Assembly: GCA_944391635.1 (NCBI GenBank)
Contig: CALXUL010000143.1
Span: 1 to 18,847 of the forward strand
DNA from: an uncultured Clostridia bacterium
Lineage (GTDB): Bacteria > Bacillota > Clostridia > UBA1381
DNA length: 18,847 nucleotides
Reading direction: 5' to 3'
In this document: piece after piece, positions 1 to 6,700 of the stretch
Layout: the number at the start of each line of letters is the position of its first letter
How positions within the stretch are numbered: position 1 is the first letter of the stretch
Notes under the pieces: model-generated
Told to the model about the DNA's origin: nothing
The model's database searches: none
What the model saw: only the letters and a program-made list of their open reading frames with translations
Made by a program: the position numbers and the translations under genes

Positions 1-86
1 ATCTCGACAATCTTCTCAGCAGACTGATCGAGTACTGCATGGTCATAAGCCTTCAGCTTGATTCTGATTTTCTTGTTTGCTGCCAT
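1..86 (-). CDS. rpsJ: Ribosomal protein S10 (uS10), N-terminal part, runs off the window
   Basis: Only the first 28 codons are present. They read MAANKKIRIKLKAYDHAVLD and continue in the same style, which is the highly conserved N-terminus of small-subunit protein S10. S10 also binds NusB in antitermination. The ATG is at 84-86, with a GGAGG ribosome binding site complementary to 93-98, about 6-7 nt upstream. In Firmicutes rpsJ opens the long S10-spc ribosomal protein operon, so the rest of that operon is expected to the left of this window. Expression should be driven by the promoter at 439-467 through a long structured leader. The identification rests on sequence similarity remembered from the family and is very likely right despite the short length. 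Confidence 0.95.
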   Translation of the reverse strand, partial: MAANKKIRIKLKAYDHAVLDQSAEKIVE

Positions 87-432
87 GATTTTCCCTCCTG
101 TAAAATGATTATATAGACCGTGACACCCCGGTTTGCACGACAGCTCCGGTGTACCAACACCTCCGGGTGTTTCCTATCTCACCCAAAATAAAACCCAGAC
201 TGCATTTCTGCATCCGGGTAGTCAAAACCGCACCTCGCACAACACCGCAAAATACGCGCAAATACGCTTTTTGGCGCAAAAGTTACCTTCTGCATCCTAA
301 CTGCACATAAATACACGGTATATACAACGTACGTGACCTGCCGCCCGGTTTCATGAATCGGACATTCTCCACGGAAAAACCGTACTCCCTGGTACGCAAC
401 CTCCCGCTTCATCGTTTGTCAGGTGTCACAAC
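87..432 (-). promoter_or_regulatory. Long structured 5' leader of rpsJ (S10 operon)
   Basis: The stretch between the S10 promoter and rpsJ gives a leader of about 345 nt with no convincing gene. Near its 3' end, on the minus strand, AACACC (166-171 complement) pairs with GGTGTT (156-161 complement) around a 4-nt loop. GGTGT at 157-161 can instead pair with ACACC at 148-152, and that ACACC can alternatively pair with GGTGT at 123-127. These pairings exclude one another just upstream of the rpsJ ribosome binding site. Further up, ACGG/CCGT (371-383) and CGTAC/GTACG (381-396) hairpins also overlap and compete. Autoregulatory leaders of ribosomal protein operons are well known, so control by an S10-operon protein is a reasonable inference. 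No clear U-tract terminator is visible in the leader. Confidence 0.6.
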
Positions 433-438
433 ATTACC

Positions 439-467
439 ATTATACAGGATATTTCAAGCTTTTTCAA
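439..467 (-). promoter_or_regulatory. Promoter of the rpsJ (S10) operon
   Basis: On the minus strand a TTGAAA -35 box (462-467) is followed by a 17-bp spacer and a perfect TATAAT -10 box (439-444). Transcription should begin near 432. The -35 lies inside a 10-bp tandem repeat (453-472), so a second TTGAAA copy sits 7 bp from the -10, too close to act as its -35. Confidence 0.85.
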
Positions 468-472
468 GCTTT
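453..472. repeat. 10-bp tandem direct repeat at the S10 promoter
   Basis: The unit TTCAAGCTTT occurs twice, head to tail. It covers the -35 region of the rpsJ promoter. It could be a chance duplication or a binding site; only the repeat itself is visible. Confidence 0.7.
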
Positions 473-489
473 TTACAAAAAAACCTGAT

Positions 490-514
490 AAAAAAATTCT
501 ACAAACTTATAGAA
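490..514 (-). terminator. Weak candidate terminator of the his operon
   Basis: On the minus strand, about 55 nt past the lipoprotein stop codon, TTCTA (510-514 complement) pairs with TAGAA (497-501 complement), followed at once by seven T (490-496). The stem is short and AT-rich, with one bulge if it is extended. It is the only terminator-like element before the S10 promoter. Confidence 0.4.
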
Positions 515-569
515 ATTTTATTATGCATTTTGTGCAGTATGACGAATGATGTTTTAGTGCAAACTATAT

Positions 570-1061
570 TTATTTTGCTTCTCCTACTTTAAAATATACC
601 TCACTGCCATGCCGCGAAAAATTTAGTTGATAATCTATCTTCGTTCCATCCTCTTTATAAAGGTCTGCAACTACACTGCCGTTACCAAGATAAGTCAGGG
701 TACTTGCTGAAAAAGTCAAATCCTCAACAACGCAGGTCTGGCATAAACCGTCACGGTCAACAAAAACAAAAGTCACCTCATTATCGCCGCCGCATAACAC
801 CACTCCTGCCAAATCATATGCAGCATCCTCCGCAGCCGTACAAGCCACTATGGGACTATCATTATAAACACTGCTTTTTGTAAATGCAGAAATGATTTTT
901 TCTTCACTCCAAACCTCATCCTCTTCCGGTACATTTTGCACATCAGAAACAGACGCCTCAGCCTCGCTGTCTGTATGAGCATTTTCTCCGGCATCTGAAG
1001 AACATCCGCAAATCATAGCCGCTATCGCAAGCGCTGATAACATAATGCTTATTTTCTTCAT
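570..1061 (-). CDS. Small lipoprotein of unknown function
   Basis: A 163-residue exported lipoprotein. It opens MKKISIMLSALAIAAMICGC, a type II signal peptide with a positively charged start, a hydrophobic core and a lipobox ending at Cys20, so it should be anchored on the outer face of the membrane. Residues 21-50 are acidic and probably a flexible linker. The rest looks like a compact, mostly beta domain with two Cys in a CxxC pattern (GLCQTCVVE). I chose the ATG at 1059-1061 because an AAAGGA site lies 9 nt upstream; a GTG two codons earlier would put that site only 3 nt away. It follows the Ppx-like gene by 11-17 nt and should be the last gene of the his operon. I do not recognise a family, and the role is unknown. 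Confidence 0.8.
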   Translation of the reverse strand: MKKISIMLSALAIAAMICGCSSDAGENAHTDSEAEASVSDVQNVPEEDEVWSEEKIISAFTKSSVYNDSPIVACTAAEDAAYDLAGVVLCGGDNEVTFVFVDRDGLCQTCVVEDLTFSASTLTYLGNGSVVADLYKEDGTKIDYQLNFSRHGSEVYFKVGEAK

Positions 1062-1078
1062 CCCCACAAGTCCTTTCG

Positions 1079-1963
1079 TTAATAGTTATTTTCTAAAACA
1101 TATTTTATAACATAACCATCACGGACACTGCAATCCTTCACAAGAACTGTATCAACTCCAACATAATCTGCAATCGCACTAATAATTATCGCCCCAACTA
1201 TAACCGTATCAAAACGCTTACGCGTAACCGCCTTTAAAAACGGCACCGCTCCGGCAGTGTAGGCAAAATTAATAAACCCTTCCAATTCCTCTCGGCTTAT
1301 TCGGTCAGGCGTTCTGTCAGCATGAAGCACGCGCTTAAGCATCAAAATCGCACGAGCCGTACCGCCGAAAGCAAATAACGTCCTTGCCCCGGCAGTATCA
1401 AAACCTTCAATATGCCTAATAACATAATCGTATATTTTATCCTTTTCATCTTTGTTAGGCAAAACACCGCCCACAAACCTGCGTTTTATCCTTGCGCTTC
1501 CCATATCATAAGAAACAGCCGATAAAAGCCCTTCTTCAGAAAAAGACATCATTTGACAGCTTCCGCCGCCAAGATCAATACCTACTCCGCGCACTGCTCC
1601 CGTTTCCCTGCGCAGACCCAGATAATCACATTTGCTTTCCTCTTCACCGGTTAAAACGTTTATCTTAATACCGTTTTTCTGGGCAATATATTCTATGACC
1701 TCTTGCTTATTTGCAAGGTCACGAAATGCGCTGGTCGCAAATGCATGATAATCACAGTTATAATCACGCACCGTTTCCATAAGGCTTTTTATAGTTTCTG
1801 ACAGTTCGTTTTGTCCTTGCGCGCTGAGATTTCCCCCGGAAGTTTTCGCAAATATCATAGATGCCACACCCTTGTTATATAACATCACCATTCTCTCCCC
1901 AATGGTTTCGTATACTACGGCTCGTATGGTGTTCGAGCCGATATCAAGGATGCATACATTCAT
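1079..1963 (-). CDS. Ppx/GppA family phosphatase (short, single-domain form)
   Basis: A 294-residue protein of the exopolyphosphatase/guanosine pentaphosphate phosphohydrolase family, in the actin-like ATPase fold. Visible motifs are DIGSNTIRAVVYE at residues 7-19, GEEESKCDYLGL near 105-117, GIDLGGGSCQMM near 127-138 and FGGTARA near 199-205. It matches the roughly 300-residue core and lacks the C-terminal HD-like extension of E. coli Ppx. The ATG overlaps the hisIE stop codon by 4 bp (ATGA), so it should be translationally coupled to histidine synthesis; there is no strong ribosome binding site of its own. Family members cleave polyphosphate or convert pppGpp to ppGpp, and the sequence does not show which. 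A link between a starvation signal and amino acid synthesis is only an inference from position. Confidence 0.88.
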   Translation of the reverse strand: MNVCILDIGSNTIRAVVYETIGERMVMLYNKGVASMIFAKTSGGNLSAQGQNELSETIKSLMETVRDYNCDYHAFATSAFRDLANKQEVIEYIAQKNGIKINVLTGEEESKCDYLGLRRETGAVRGVGIDLGGGSCQMMSFSEEGLLSAVSYDMGSARIKRRFVGGVLPNKDEKDKIYDYVIRHIEGFDTAGARTLFAFGGTARAILMLKRVLHADRTPDRISREELEGFINFAYTAGAVPFLKAVTRKRFDTVIVGAIIISAIADYVGVDTVLVKDCSVRDGYVIKYVLENNY

Positions 1964-2592
1964 CTGCGTTTTTCCAATTCTTCAAAAACGTCCTGCCAGC
2001 CCATACCGTTATCAACAAGCATAACCGTCATATGGTATAGCAAATCCGCCGATTCATACGCAATTTCGCTTTTGTCGCGGTTCTTGCCTGCAATAACTAC
2101 CTCGCAAGCCTCTTCACCGACTTTCTTTAATATCTTGTTCTCTCCTTTATTAAACAGGTAATTTGTGTAGCTTCCTTCCTTAGGATTTTTAAGTCTGTCT
2201 TCTGCCACAGCCTGAAGTCTCGGCAAAATATCTGCGCCGCTTTCTTTTGGGCGGTCAAAGACCTCCTTGCCGTCTGTACGGCGGTAAAAACAGCTCTCCT
2301 CACCGGTATGGCAAGCAGGACCGTCCGGTTTTACCGTAAGGAGCAGGCAATCTCCGTCACAATCAACGTCAACCGCCTCAACATTCATAAAATTACCGCT
2401 CGTTTCGCCTTTAGTCCAGAGCTTTGCACGACTCCTCGAATAGAATACCGCTTTTTTCTCCCGGAATGTCATTTCAACGCTTTCCCGGTTCATATACGCA
2501 ACCATAAGCACACGCTTGGTACACGCATCCTGCACAACAGCAGGAATAAGACCGTTCTTGTCAAATTTTAAGATACTGAATAAATCCTCCAT
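1960..2592 (-). CDS. hisIE: Bifunctional phosphoribosyl-AMP cyclohydrolase / phosphoribosyl-ATP pyrophosphatase
   Basis: A 210-residue fusion that performs steps two and three of histidine synthesis: release of pyrophosphate from PR-ATP, then opening of the adenine ring of PR-AMP. The N-terminal half is the HisI domain, with the metal-binding cluster VDCDGDC near residues 75-81 and CHTGEESCFYR near 94-104. The C-terminal half, from about residue 120, is the HisE helical domain, with VGEEACEVVIAGKN and ESADLLYH, the acidic Mg-binding set. The order HisI-HisE is the usual one for the fusion. A GGAGG site lies 5-6 nt before the ATG in the 15-nt gap after hisA. All key residues appear intact. Confidence 0.96.
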   Translation of the reverse strand: MEDLFSILKFDKNGLIPAVVQDACTKRVLMVAYMNRESVEMTFREKKAVFYSRSRAKLWTKGETSGNFMNVEAVDVDCDGDCLLLTVKPDGPACHTGEESCFYRRTDGKEVFDRPKESGADILPRLQAVAEDRLKNPKEGSYTNYLFNKGENKILKKVGEEACEVVIAGKNRDKSEIAYESADLLYHMTVMLVDNGMGWQDVFEELEKRR

Positions 2593-2607
2593 AGCCGCCT
2601 CCTTAAT

Positions 2608-3321
2608 TTATCTTGATAAAGCCAGCGCATCTGCAAGCTTTACATTTCCCGTATATAATGCTTTTCCTACAATTACACCTTCAACACCCGTCGGGATAAG
2701 TGCTTCAATATGACTGATATTTCCCACACCGCCCGATGCTATTACATCAGCCGAAACTGCCTCTGCCATCTTCTGACTTGCCGCAGTATTGGGTCCTGCC
2801 AAAGTTCCATCGGTAGAAATATCAGTATATATAAATGTAGAAACACCTATTTCTTCCATTTTCTTTGCAAGCTCCACCGCGCCTATCGACGATACCTCTT
2901 CCCAGCCGGATACCGCGGCAAAGCCATCTTTCGCATCAATTCCTACCGCTATTCTTTCATGATATTTATCAACAGCACGGCGGACAAAATCCATATCCTT
3001 AACTGCCGCTGTACCTATTATTACCCTCTGTACGCCTATCTTAAACTTGTTTTCAATATCCTCCATCGAGCGTATACCGCCGCCGACCTGAACAGGAATA
3101 TCCACCGCAGAACAAATCCGCTTTATAACTTCGTCATTTATGCCGCTGCCGCTTTTTGCTCCGTCAAGGTCTACCGCATGTATATATTCTCCGCCCTCAC
3201 GCGCCCAGCGCACTGCCATTTCAGCCGGATCATCCGCAAAAACCGTCACTTCATTAAAATCGCCCTTAAATAGCCTGACACATTGTCCGCCCTTTATATC
3301 AATTGCCGGGTATATCCTCAT
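2608..3321 (-). CDS. hisA: ProFAR isomerase (phosphoribosylformimino-AICAR-phosphate isomerase)
   Basis: A 237-residue (beta/alpha)8 barrel enzyme that carries out the Amadori rearrangement of ProFAR to PRFAR, the fourth step of histidine synthesis. The opening MRIYPAIDIKGGQCVRLFKG carries catalytic Asp8. The second catalytic Asp is in GIDAKDG near residue 129, and IYTDISTDGT near 164-173 is the conserved strand-6 motif. Phosphate-binding glycine loops VGGGIR (about 79-84) and ASGGVG (near 195) are present. VDLDGAKSG (50-58) fits HisA rather than HisF. Length is typical. The ATG overlaps the hisG stop by 4 bp (ATGA). HisF and HisH, which use its product, are not encoded in this window. Confidence 0.95.
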   Translation of the reverse strand: MRIYPAIDIKGGQCVRLFKGDFNEVTVFADDPAEMAVRWAREGGEYIHAVDLDGAKSGSGINDEVIKRICSAVDIPVQVGGGIRSMEDIENKFKIGVQRVIIGTAAVKDMDFVRRAVDKYHERIAVGIDAKDGFAAVSGWEEVSSIGAVELAKKMEEIGVSTFIYTDISTDGTLAGPNTAASQKMAEAVSADVIASGGVGNISHIEALIPTGVEGVIVGKALYTGNVKLADALALSR

Positions 3322-3959
3322 CCGTTACCTATCCTTTCCCTGATTCCTTCCACTATCGACATAATACGTTCAGTATACATCTTCATGCTGACCCTGTTTA
3401 CAACGAACCACGCGGAAAGCGGGCAAATATCATATAAAACCTCAAGCCCGTTTTCTTCAAGCGTTTTTCCGCTCTCTACTATATCTACAATAACATCTGC
3501 CAAGCCTACCAGCGGCGCAAGCTCTACCGATCCGTTCAGTTTAATAATCTCAATCGTCTGTCCCTTTTCGTCCCTGAAAAATGACTCTGCAATATGCGGA
3601 TACTTAGACGCAACCTTTAAATTATTCACGCCGAACATCTTTGTACGCATATTCGCTTTTCCGCACACAGCCATTTTACATTTGCCGAAACCAAGATTTA
3701 TCATCTCATAAAGATTACGCCCTTCCTCAAGAAGCGTATCCTTGCCGACAATTCCTATATCCGCCGCGCCGTATTCCACATATGTGGGAACGTCCGACGC
3801 CTTTACAAGAATAAATTTTACAGCATTTTTTTCATCAGTAAATATCAGCTTTCTTGTCTTCTGCTTCATTTCAGAACAATCAAGCCCCATATCTATAAAC
3901 ATATCAATCGCCAACTCAGCAAGCCTGCCCTTTGCAAGAGCGATCGTCAGATACTTCAT
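3318..3959 (-). CDS. hisG: ATP phosphoribosyltransferase, short catalytic subunit
   Basis: A 213-residue enzyme that joins ATP and PRPP in the first, committed step of histidine synthesis. It opens MKYLTIALAKGRLAE, and the PRPP-binding loop DIVESGKTLEENGL lies at residues 159-172. At about 210 residues it is the short form, which lacks the C-terminal regulatory domain and depends on HisZ, encoded directly upstream. The ATG is at 3957-3959, with AGGAGGA about 11-12 nt upstream, slightly long but strong. The gap to hisZ is 23 nt. Feedback inhibition by histidine in this form acts through the HisG-HisZ complex, which is family knowledge. Confidence 0.95.
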   Translation of the reverse strand: MKYLTIALAKGRLAELAIDMFIDMGLDCSEMKQKTRKLIFTDEKNAVKFILVKASDVPTYVEYGAADIGIVGKDTLLEEGRNLYEMINLGFGKCKMAVCGKANMRTKMFGVNNLKVASKYPHIAESFFRDEKGQTIEIIKLNGSVELAPLVGLADVIVDIVESGKTLEENGLEVLYDICPLSAWFVVNRVSMKMYTERIMSIVEGIRERIGNG

Positions 3960-3982
3960 AATTAATATACTCCTCCTGCCAA

Positions 3983-5290
3983 TTAATGCTCATGTCCGCA
4001 AGTATGTTCCCCGCAGCCGCACTCTTCTTCTTCATAATATCCCAAAAAATCCGCTACAGTCGTTTCGGTTATTTCACCCTTTGCAAAATCCTTAATTTGA
4101 AGTTTTCCGTCGGCATATACGCGCATCATACACCCGGCGCCAATTCTTTGGCAATAGCTTTCACACTCAGCATAGTCGCCCGAACCAAGATACCCTTCAA
4201 CAAGACACCCGTTCACACGCAGGCTATATGCAAGGTCATATGCCAAGCCTTCTGCATTATGTTCTGCAAACACTACGCTCGGCGCGGTTTGATGTACCAA
4301 ATCTTCATCCTTTGACGAAAGCGCCGACATAATACGATTTATCCCGAACGCTGCGCCTACCGCTCCGGCTTTCACTCCAAAATTACCTACAAGATTATCA
4401 TACCTGCCTCCCGCACATACCGGGAATCCCACACCATGGGTATAACACTTGAAAATCGAGCCGGTATAATAGTCTATGCTTTGCAACATTCCTAAATCTA
4501 TCGCAATATACTTCTCAAACCCATAAAGCACAAGCAATTCAAAAATTCTTCTTATATTATTAAGCGCAGCTGCCGATACCGGGTTCAAACCCTCAACATC
4601 AGCCTCATCCAATACCTCCGCGCCGCCAAACATAGACGGCAGACGGCATATCAGTTCCTTAATACTGTCTTTAGCATCAAGGTCAGCAACCAGCGCACGT
4701 ATACCCAAAGAATCTTTAGCGTCAATTCTCTCTCTTAACCTTTCAACTTCCTCTGCCTTTATTCCTGCCTGTTCAACAAGCCCGTTAAAAAACGCAACCT
4801 GACCTATCTGTACCGAAAATTCATCAATTCCTACTGCAATCATCGCCTCAATCACCGCCGCGATAACCTCCGCGTCAGCTTCCGGTCCGTAAGCGCCGAT
4901 AAGCTCTATGCCCTCCTGGGTAAATTCCCGCTGACGCGCGCCTTGTGTTTGTTCAGCGCGGAACACGTTTCCTGTGTAGCAATATCGCTTTGGCAGCTTA
5001 GATAAGTCCTCTTTTGTTGCAGCCATCCGCGCAATTGACGTTGTTATATCAGGTCTTAGCGTCAATATCCTTCCGCGCTCATCAAAAAACTTGAACATCG
5101 CCTCCTGCGAAATCTGCCCGCCGGAATTGGTAAATACATCATAATACTCAAACGTCGGCAGCTCTACCTCTTTATATCCCATCGAGGCAAACACCGACCA
5201 TATCTCCGATTCAATCTGCTTCTTCACGGCACATTCGTCCGGAAGTATATCACACACGCCCGTAGGTGTATGCAGTTTCCATTCTGCCAT
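3983..5290 (-). CDS. hisZ: ATP phosphoribosyltransferase regulatory subunit, with Cys/His-rich tail
   Basis: A 435-residue paralogue of histidyl-tRNA synthetase that activates short HisG and senses histidine. It has the class II synthetase-like core: LRPDITTSIAR near residues 79-88, FRAEQTQGARQREFTQEGIE near 110-129 and CAGGRYDNL around 300. The HisS catalytic RGLDYY motif is replaced by QSIDYY and the usual anticodon-binding domain is degenerate, so it should not charge tRNA; adjacency to short hisG agrees. The last 16 residues are unusual, EEEE followed by CGCGEHTCGHEH, with three Cys and three His that could bind a metal. It is the first gene of the operon, behind tandem promoters (5339-5400), with a purine-rich AGGGAAAGGG site before the ATG. 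The start matches the family's PxGxxDxxP opening. Confidence 0.93.
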   Translation of the reverse strand: MAEWKLHTPTGVCDILPDECAVKKQIESEIWSVFASMGYKEVELPTFEYYDVFTNSGGQISQEAMFKFFDERGRILTLRPDITTSIARMAATKEDLSKLPKRYCYTGNVFRAEQTQGARQREFTQEGIELIGAYGPEADAEVIAAVIEAMIAVGIDEFSVQIGQVAFFNGLVEQAGIKAEEVERLRERIDAKDSLGIRALVADLDAKDSIKELICRLPSMFGGAEVLDEADVEGLNPVSAAALNNIRRIFELLVLYGFEKYIAIDLGMLQSIDYYTGSIFKCYTHGVGFPVCAGGRYDNLVGNFGVKAGAVGAAFGINRIMSALSSKDEDLVHQTAPSVVFAEHNAEGLAYDLAYSLRVNGCLVEGYLGSGDYAECESYCQRIGAGCMMRVYADGKLQIKDFAKGEITETTVADFLGYYEEEECGCGEHTCGHEH

Positions 5291-5338
5291 TGTCCCTTTC
5301 CCTTTCTCTTTACTTTAATATGCTAAATCGCTAAAGTT

Positions 5339-5367
5339 ATTTTATATTATATTGCTCCCATTGTCAA
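5339..5367 (-). promoter_or_regulatory. Proximal promoter P2 of the hisZ operon
   Basis: On the minus strand TTGACA (5362-5367), a 17-bp spacer and TAAAAT (5339-5344). Transcription should begin near 5332, giving a leader of about 42 nt, too short for a T-box or other known histidine-responsive riboswitch. Confidence 0.7.
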
Positions 5368-5371
5368 GTAC

Positions 5372-5400
5372 ATTATACAAGTATATAAAATAATTGTCAA
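5372..5400 (-). promoter_or_regulatory. Distal promoter P1 of the hisZ operon
   Basis: On the minus strand a perfect TTGACA (5395-5400), a 17-bp spacer and a perfect TATAAT (5372-5377). Its -10 lies 4 bp before the -35 of P2, so polymerase cannot occupy both at once. Confidence 0.85.
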
Positions 5401-5428
5401 CATTTTACTGCATTATTGCTTTTTGATA

Positions 5429-5458
5429 TAAAAAAAGACCGCCATATGACGGTCTTTT
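5429..5458 (-). terminator. Rho-independent terminator of rpsT
   Basis: An AAAGACCGTC/GGCGGTCTTT stem (one G-T pair, small ATAT loop) lies directly after the rpsT stop, followed on the minus strand by seven T (5429-5435). A few A before the stem make it possibly active in the other direction too, but no plus-strand gene reads into it. It separates rpsT from the his promoters. Confidence 0.9.
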
Positions 5459-5463
5459 AATTA

Positions 5464-5730
5464 TTACGCACCCATTTTTGCAAGCTTAAGTGCAAGCTGC
5501 GACTTTTTACGTGCAGCATTGTTCTTGTGCAGGATTCCCTGCTTTACGCCCTGGTCAAGCTTCTTTACAGCTTCATTGTAAAGTGCCTTTACGTTTTCGG
5601 CATCATTATTTTCAACTGCTGTTTCAAACTTTTTAACAGCTGTCTTAAGCGCCGTTCTGTGCATCTGGTTTATCAATGTCTTTTTCTTGATTACCAAAAC
5701 ACGCTTTTTTGCTGATTTAATGTTAGGCAT
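5464..5730 (-). CDS. rpsT: Ribosomal protein S20 (bS20)
   Basis: An 88-residue basic protein of the small ribosomal subunit. It reads MPNIKSAKKRVLVIKKKTLI, the family signature, then long helices rich in Lys, and ends GILHKNNAARKKSQLALKLA, also diagnostic. Length is typical (about 85-90). The ATG at 5728-5730 is preceded by GGAGGTG 6 nt upstream. A longer reading frame begins 23 codons earlier, but it would run through the promoter -10 region and leader, so it is not the real start. The gene stands alone, with its own promoter and terminator. In other bacteria S20 can repress its own translation; nothing in the short 34-nt leader shows that here. Confidence 0.97.
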   Translation of the reverse strand: MPNIKSAKKRVLVIKKKTLINQMHRTALKTAVKKFETAVENNDAENVKALYNEAVKKLDQGVKQGILHKNNAARKKSQLALKLAKMGA

Positions 5731-5770
5731 AATTTTCACCTCCGAGTAGTTTAATACATAATACCCAAAT

Positions 5771-5799
5771 ATTCTACCACAAACTTGTATGAATTGCAA
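5771..5799 (-). promoter_or_regulatory. Promoter of rpsT
   Basis: On the minus strand TTGCAA (5794-5799), a 17-bp spacer and TAGAAT (5771-5776). Transcription should start near 5764, about 34 nt before the rpsT ATG. Confidence 0.75.
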
Positions 5800-5854
5800 G
5801 ACTTTTTTTTATATTTAAGATATTTTTTTATTATGCATTAAAAATAAGGCAAAA

Positions 5855-6700
5855 TTATGATTTTTCTACGAGGATTACTCCAATCCCGATAAGCACGCAA
5901 CCGACTAAGCCGATAAGAGTTACTTTTTCATCCAAAATCATTGCCCCCACAAGGATTCCGGTGACCGGCTCTGACATTGAGAGTATTCCGGCTTCTGTTG
6001 ACCCTTCATACCTAACCCCCGCCTGAAAAAGCGGTACCGCAAAAAGTGATGTCATAACCGCAACAAAAGCCGCAGCCGTCCACCCCCACCAGGTCACAGG
6101 CAATTTCACCCCGCTGCCAGCCATACACATAACAAATGCAGCTGCTGTCATTATTGCACAAACATAAAATGTCAGCTTGAAATAATCCATTTTATCAATG
6201 CCAGACTTATCCATATAAATTACAAAAAATGCATAAAACAATCCCGACACCGCGGCAAGCGATGCGCCTATCGCGTCGGTTTTCATATCCAGCGACAAAA
6301 GCACCCCAAGTGCTGCAAGCCCTGTGCCGACCCACTTTATAGCCGGCATTCTCTCTTTAAAAAACAACGAACAGATTAGCACTATTACAATCGGATAGGT
6401 AAAATGCAGCATTGATGCAACCCCCACAGCGCTTCTCTCATATGCCGCATAAAGTAAAACCATTGCCGGCGCACTGCCTCCGGCACCTATTGCAGTTACC
6501 GCAAGAAGTTCGCGTTTTGTCAGCCGAAGGCTGGTTTTTCTGAACTTTAACAAAATAAAAAGCAGCGGCAAACCAAGCGCTGACCTTAATAATACAGTGG
6601 TCGCGCCGTCGCTGCCGCCGGCTGTTGCTATTCTTGTCAGAACCGGTACAATACCATAAATAATCCCCGACAAAATCAGGTATAGCCTACCTTTTCTCAA
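5855..6700 (-). CDS. EamA/DMT-superfamily membrane transporter
   Basis: A 281-residue, very hydrophobic protein with about ten membrane-spanning segments in two repeated EamA halves (roughly residues 5-135 and 145-280). The ends of both halves show the usual style, such as MLHFTYPIVIVLICSLFFKE (about 96-115) and SMSEPVTGILVGAMILDEKV near 241-260. Family members export amino acids, nucleosides and other metabolites; the substrate cannot be told from sequence. The start is a TTG overlapping the nadE stop by 14 bp, with AAGGAG about 10 nt upstream inside nadE. No ATG offers a better start and the first membrane helix begins at residue 6, so TTG is well supported. It ends the operon. Downstream I see only AT-rich sequence and no clear terminator. 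Confidence 0.85.
   Translation of the reverse strand: MRKGRLYLILSGIIYGIVPVLTRIATAGGSDGATTVLLRSALGLPLLFILLKFRKTSLRLTKRELLAVTAIGAGGSAPAMVLLYAAYERSAVGVASMLHFTYPIVIVLICSLFFKERMPAIKWVGTGLAALGVLLSLDMKTDAIGASLAAVSGLFYAFFVIYMDKSGIDKMDYFKLTFYVCAIMTAAAFVMCMAGSGVKLPVTWWGWTAAAFVAVMTSLFAVPLFQAGVRYEGSTEAGILSMSEPVTGILVGAMILDEKVTLIGLVGCVLIGIGVILVEKS

Noticed and set aside
179..412. A 77-codon reading frame in the S10 leader, a possible leader peptide rich in Cys
   Set aside because: No ribosome binding site precedes its ATG, the composition looks unlike a protein, and it coincides with the structured leader RNA. A short leader peptide cannot be fully excluded.
353..592. A plus-strand 79-codon frame across the S10 promoter
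   Set aside because: It runs antisense through the leader, promoter and his terminator, with no ribosome binding site and low-complexity hydrophobic translation.
2710..3273. A 187-codon plus-strand frame opposite hisA
   Set aside because: It is the reverse-strand shadow of hisA; its translation matches no family and it has no start signals.
5291..5400. A possible T-box or histidine attenuator before hisZ
   Set aside because: The leader is about 42 nt with no T-box sequence, no run of His codons and no terminator hairpin.
5801..5854. Terminator after the EamA-type transporter gene
   Set aside because: The sequence is T- and A-rich but forms only very weak AT pairings; I see no supported hairpin.
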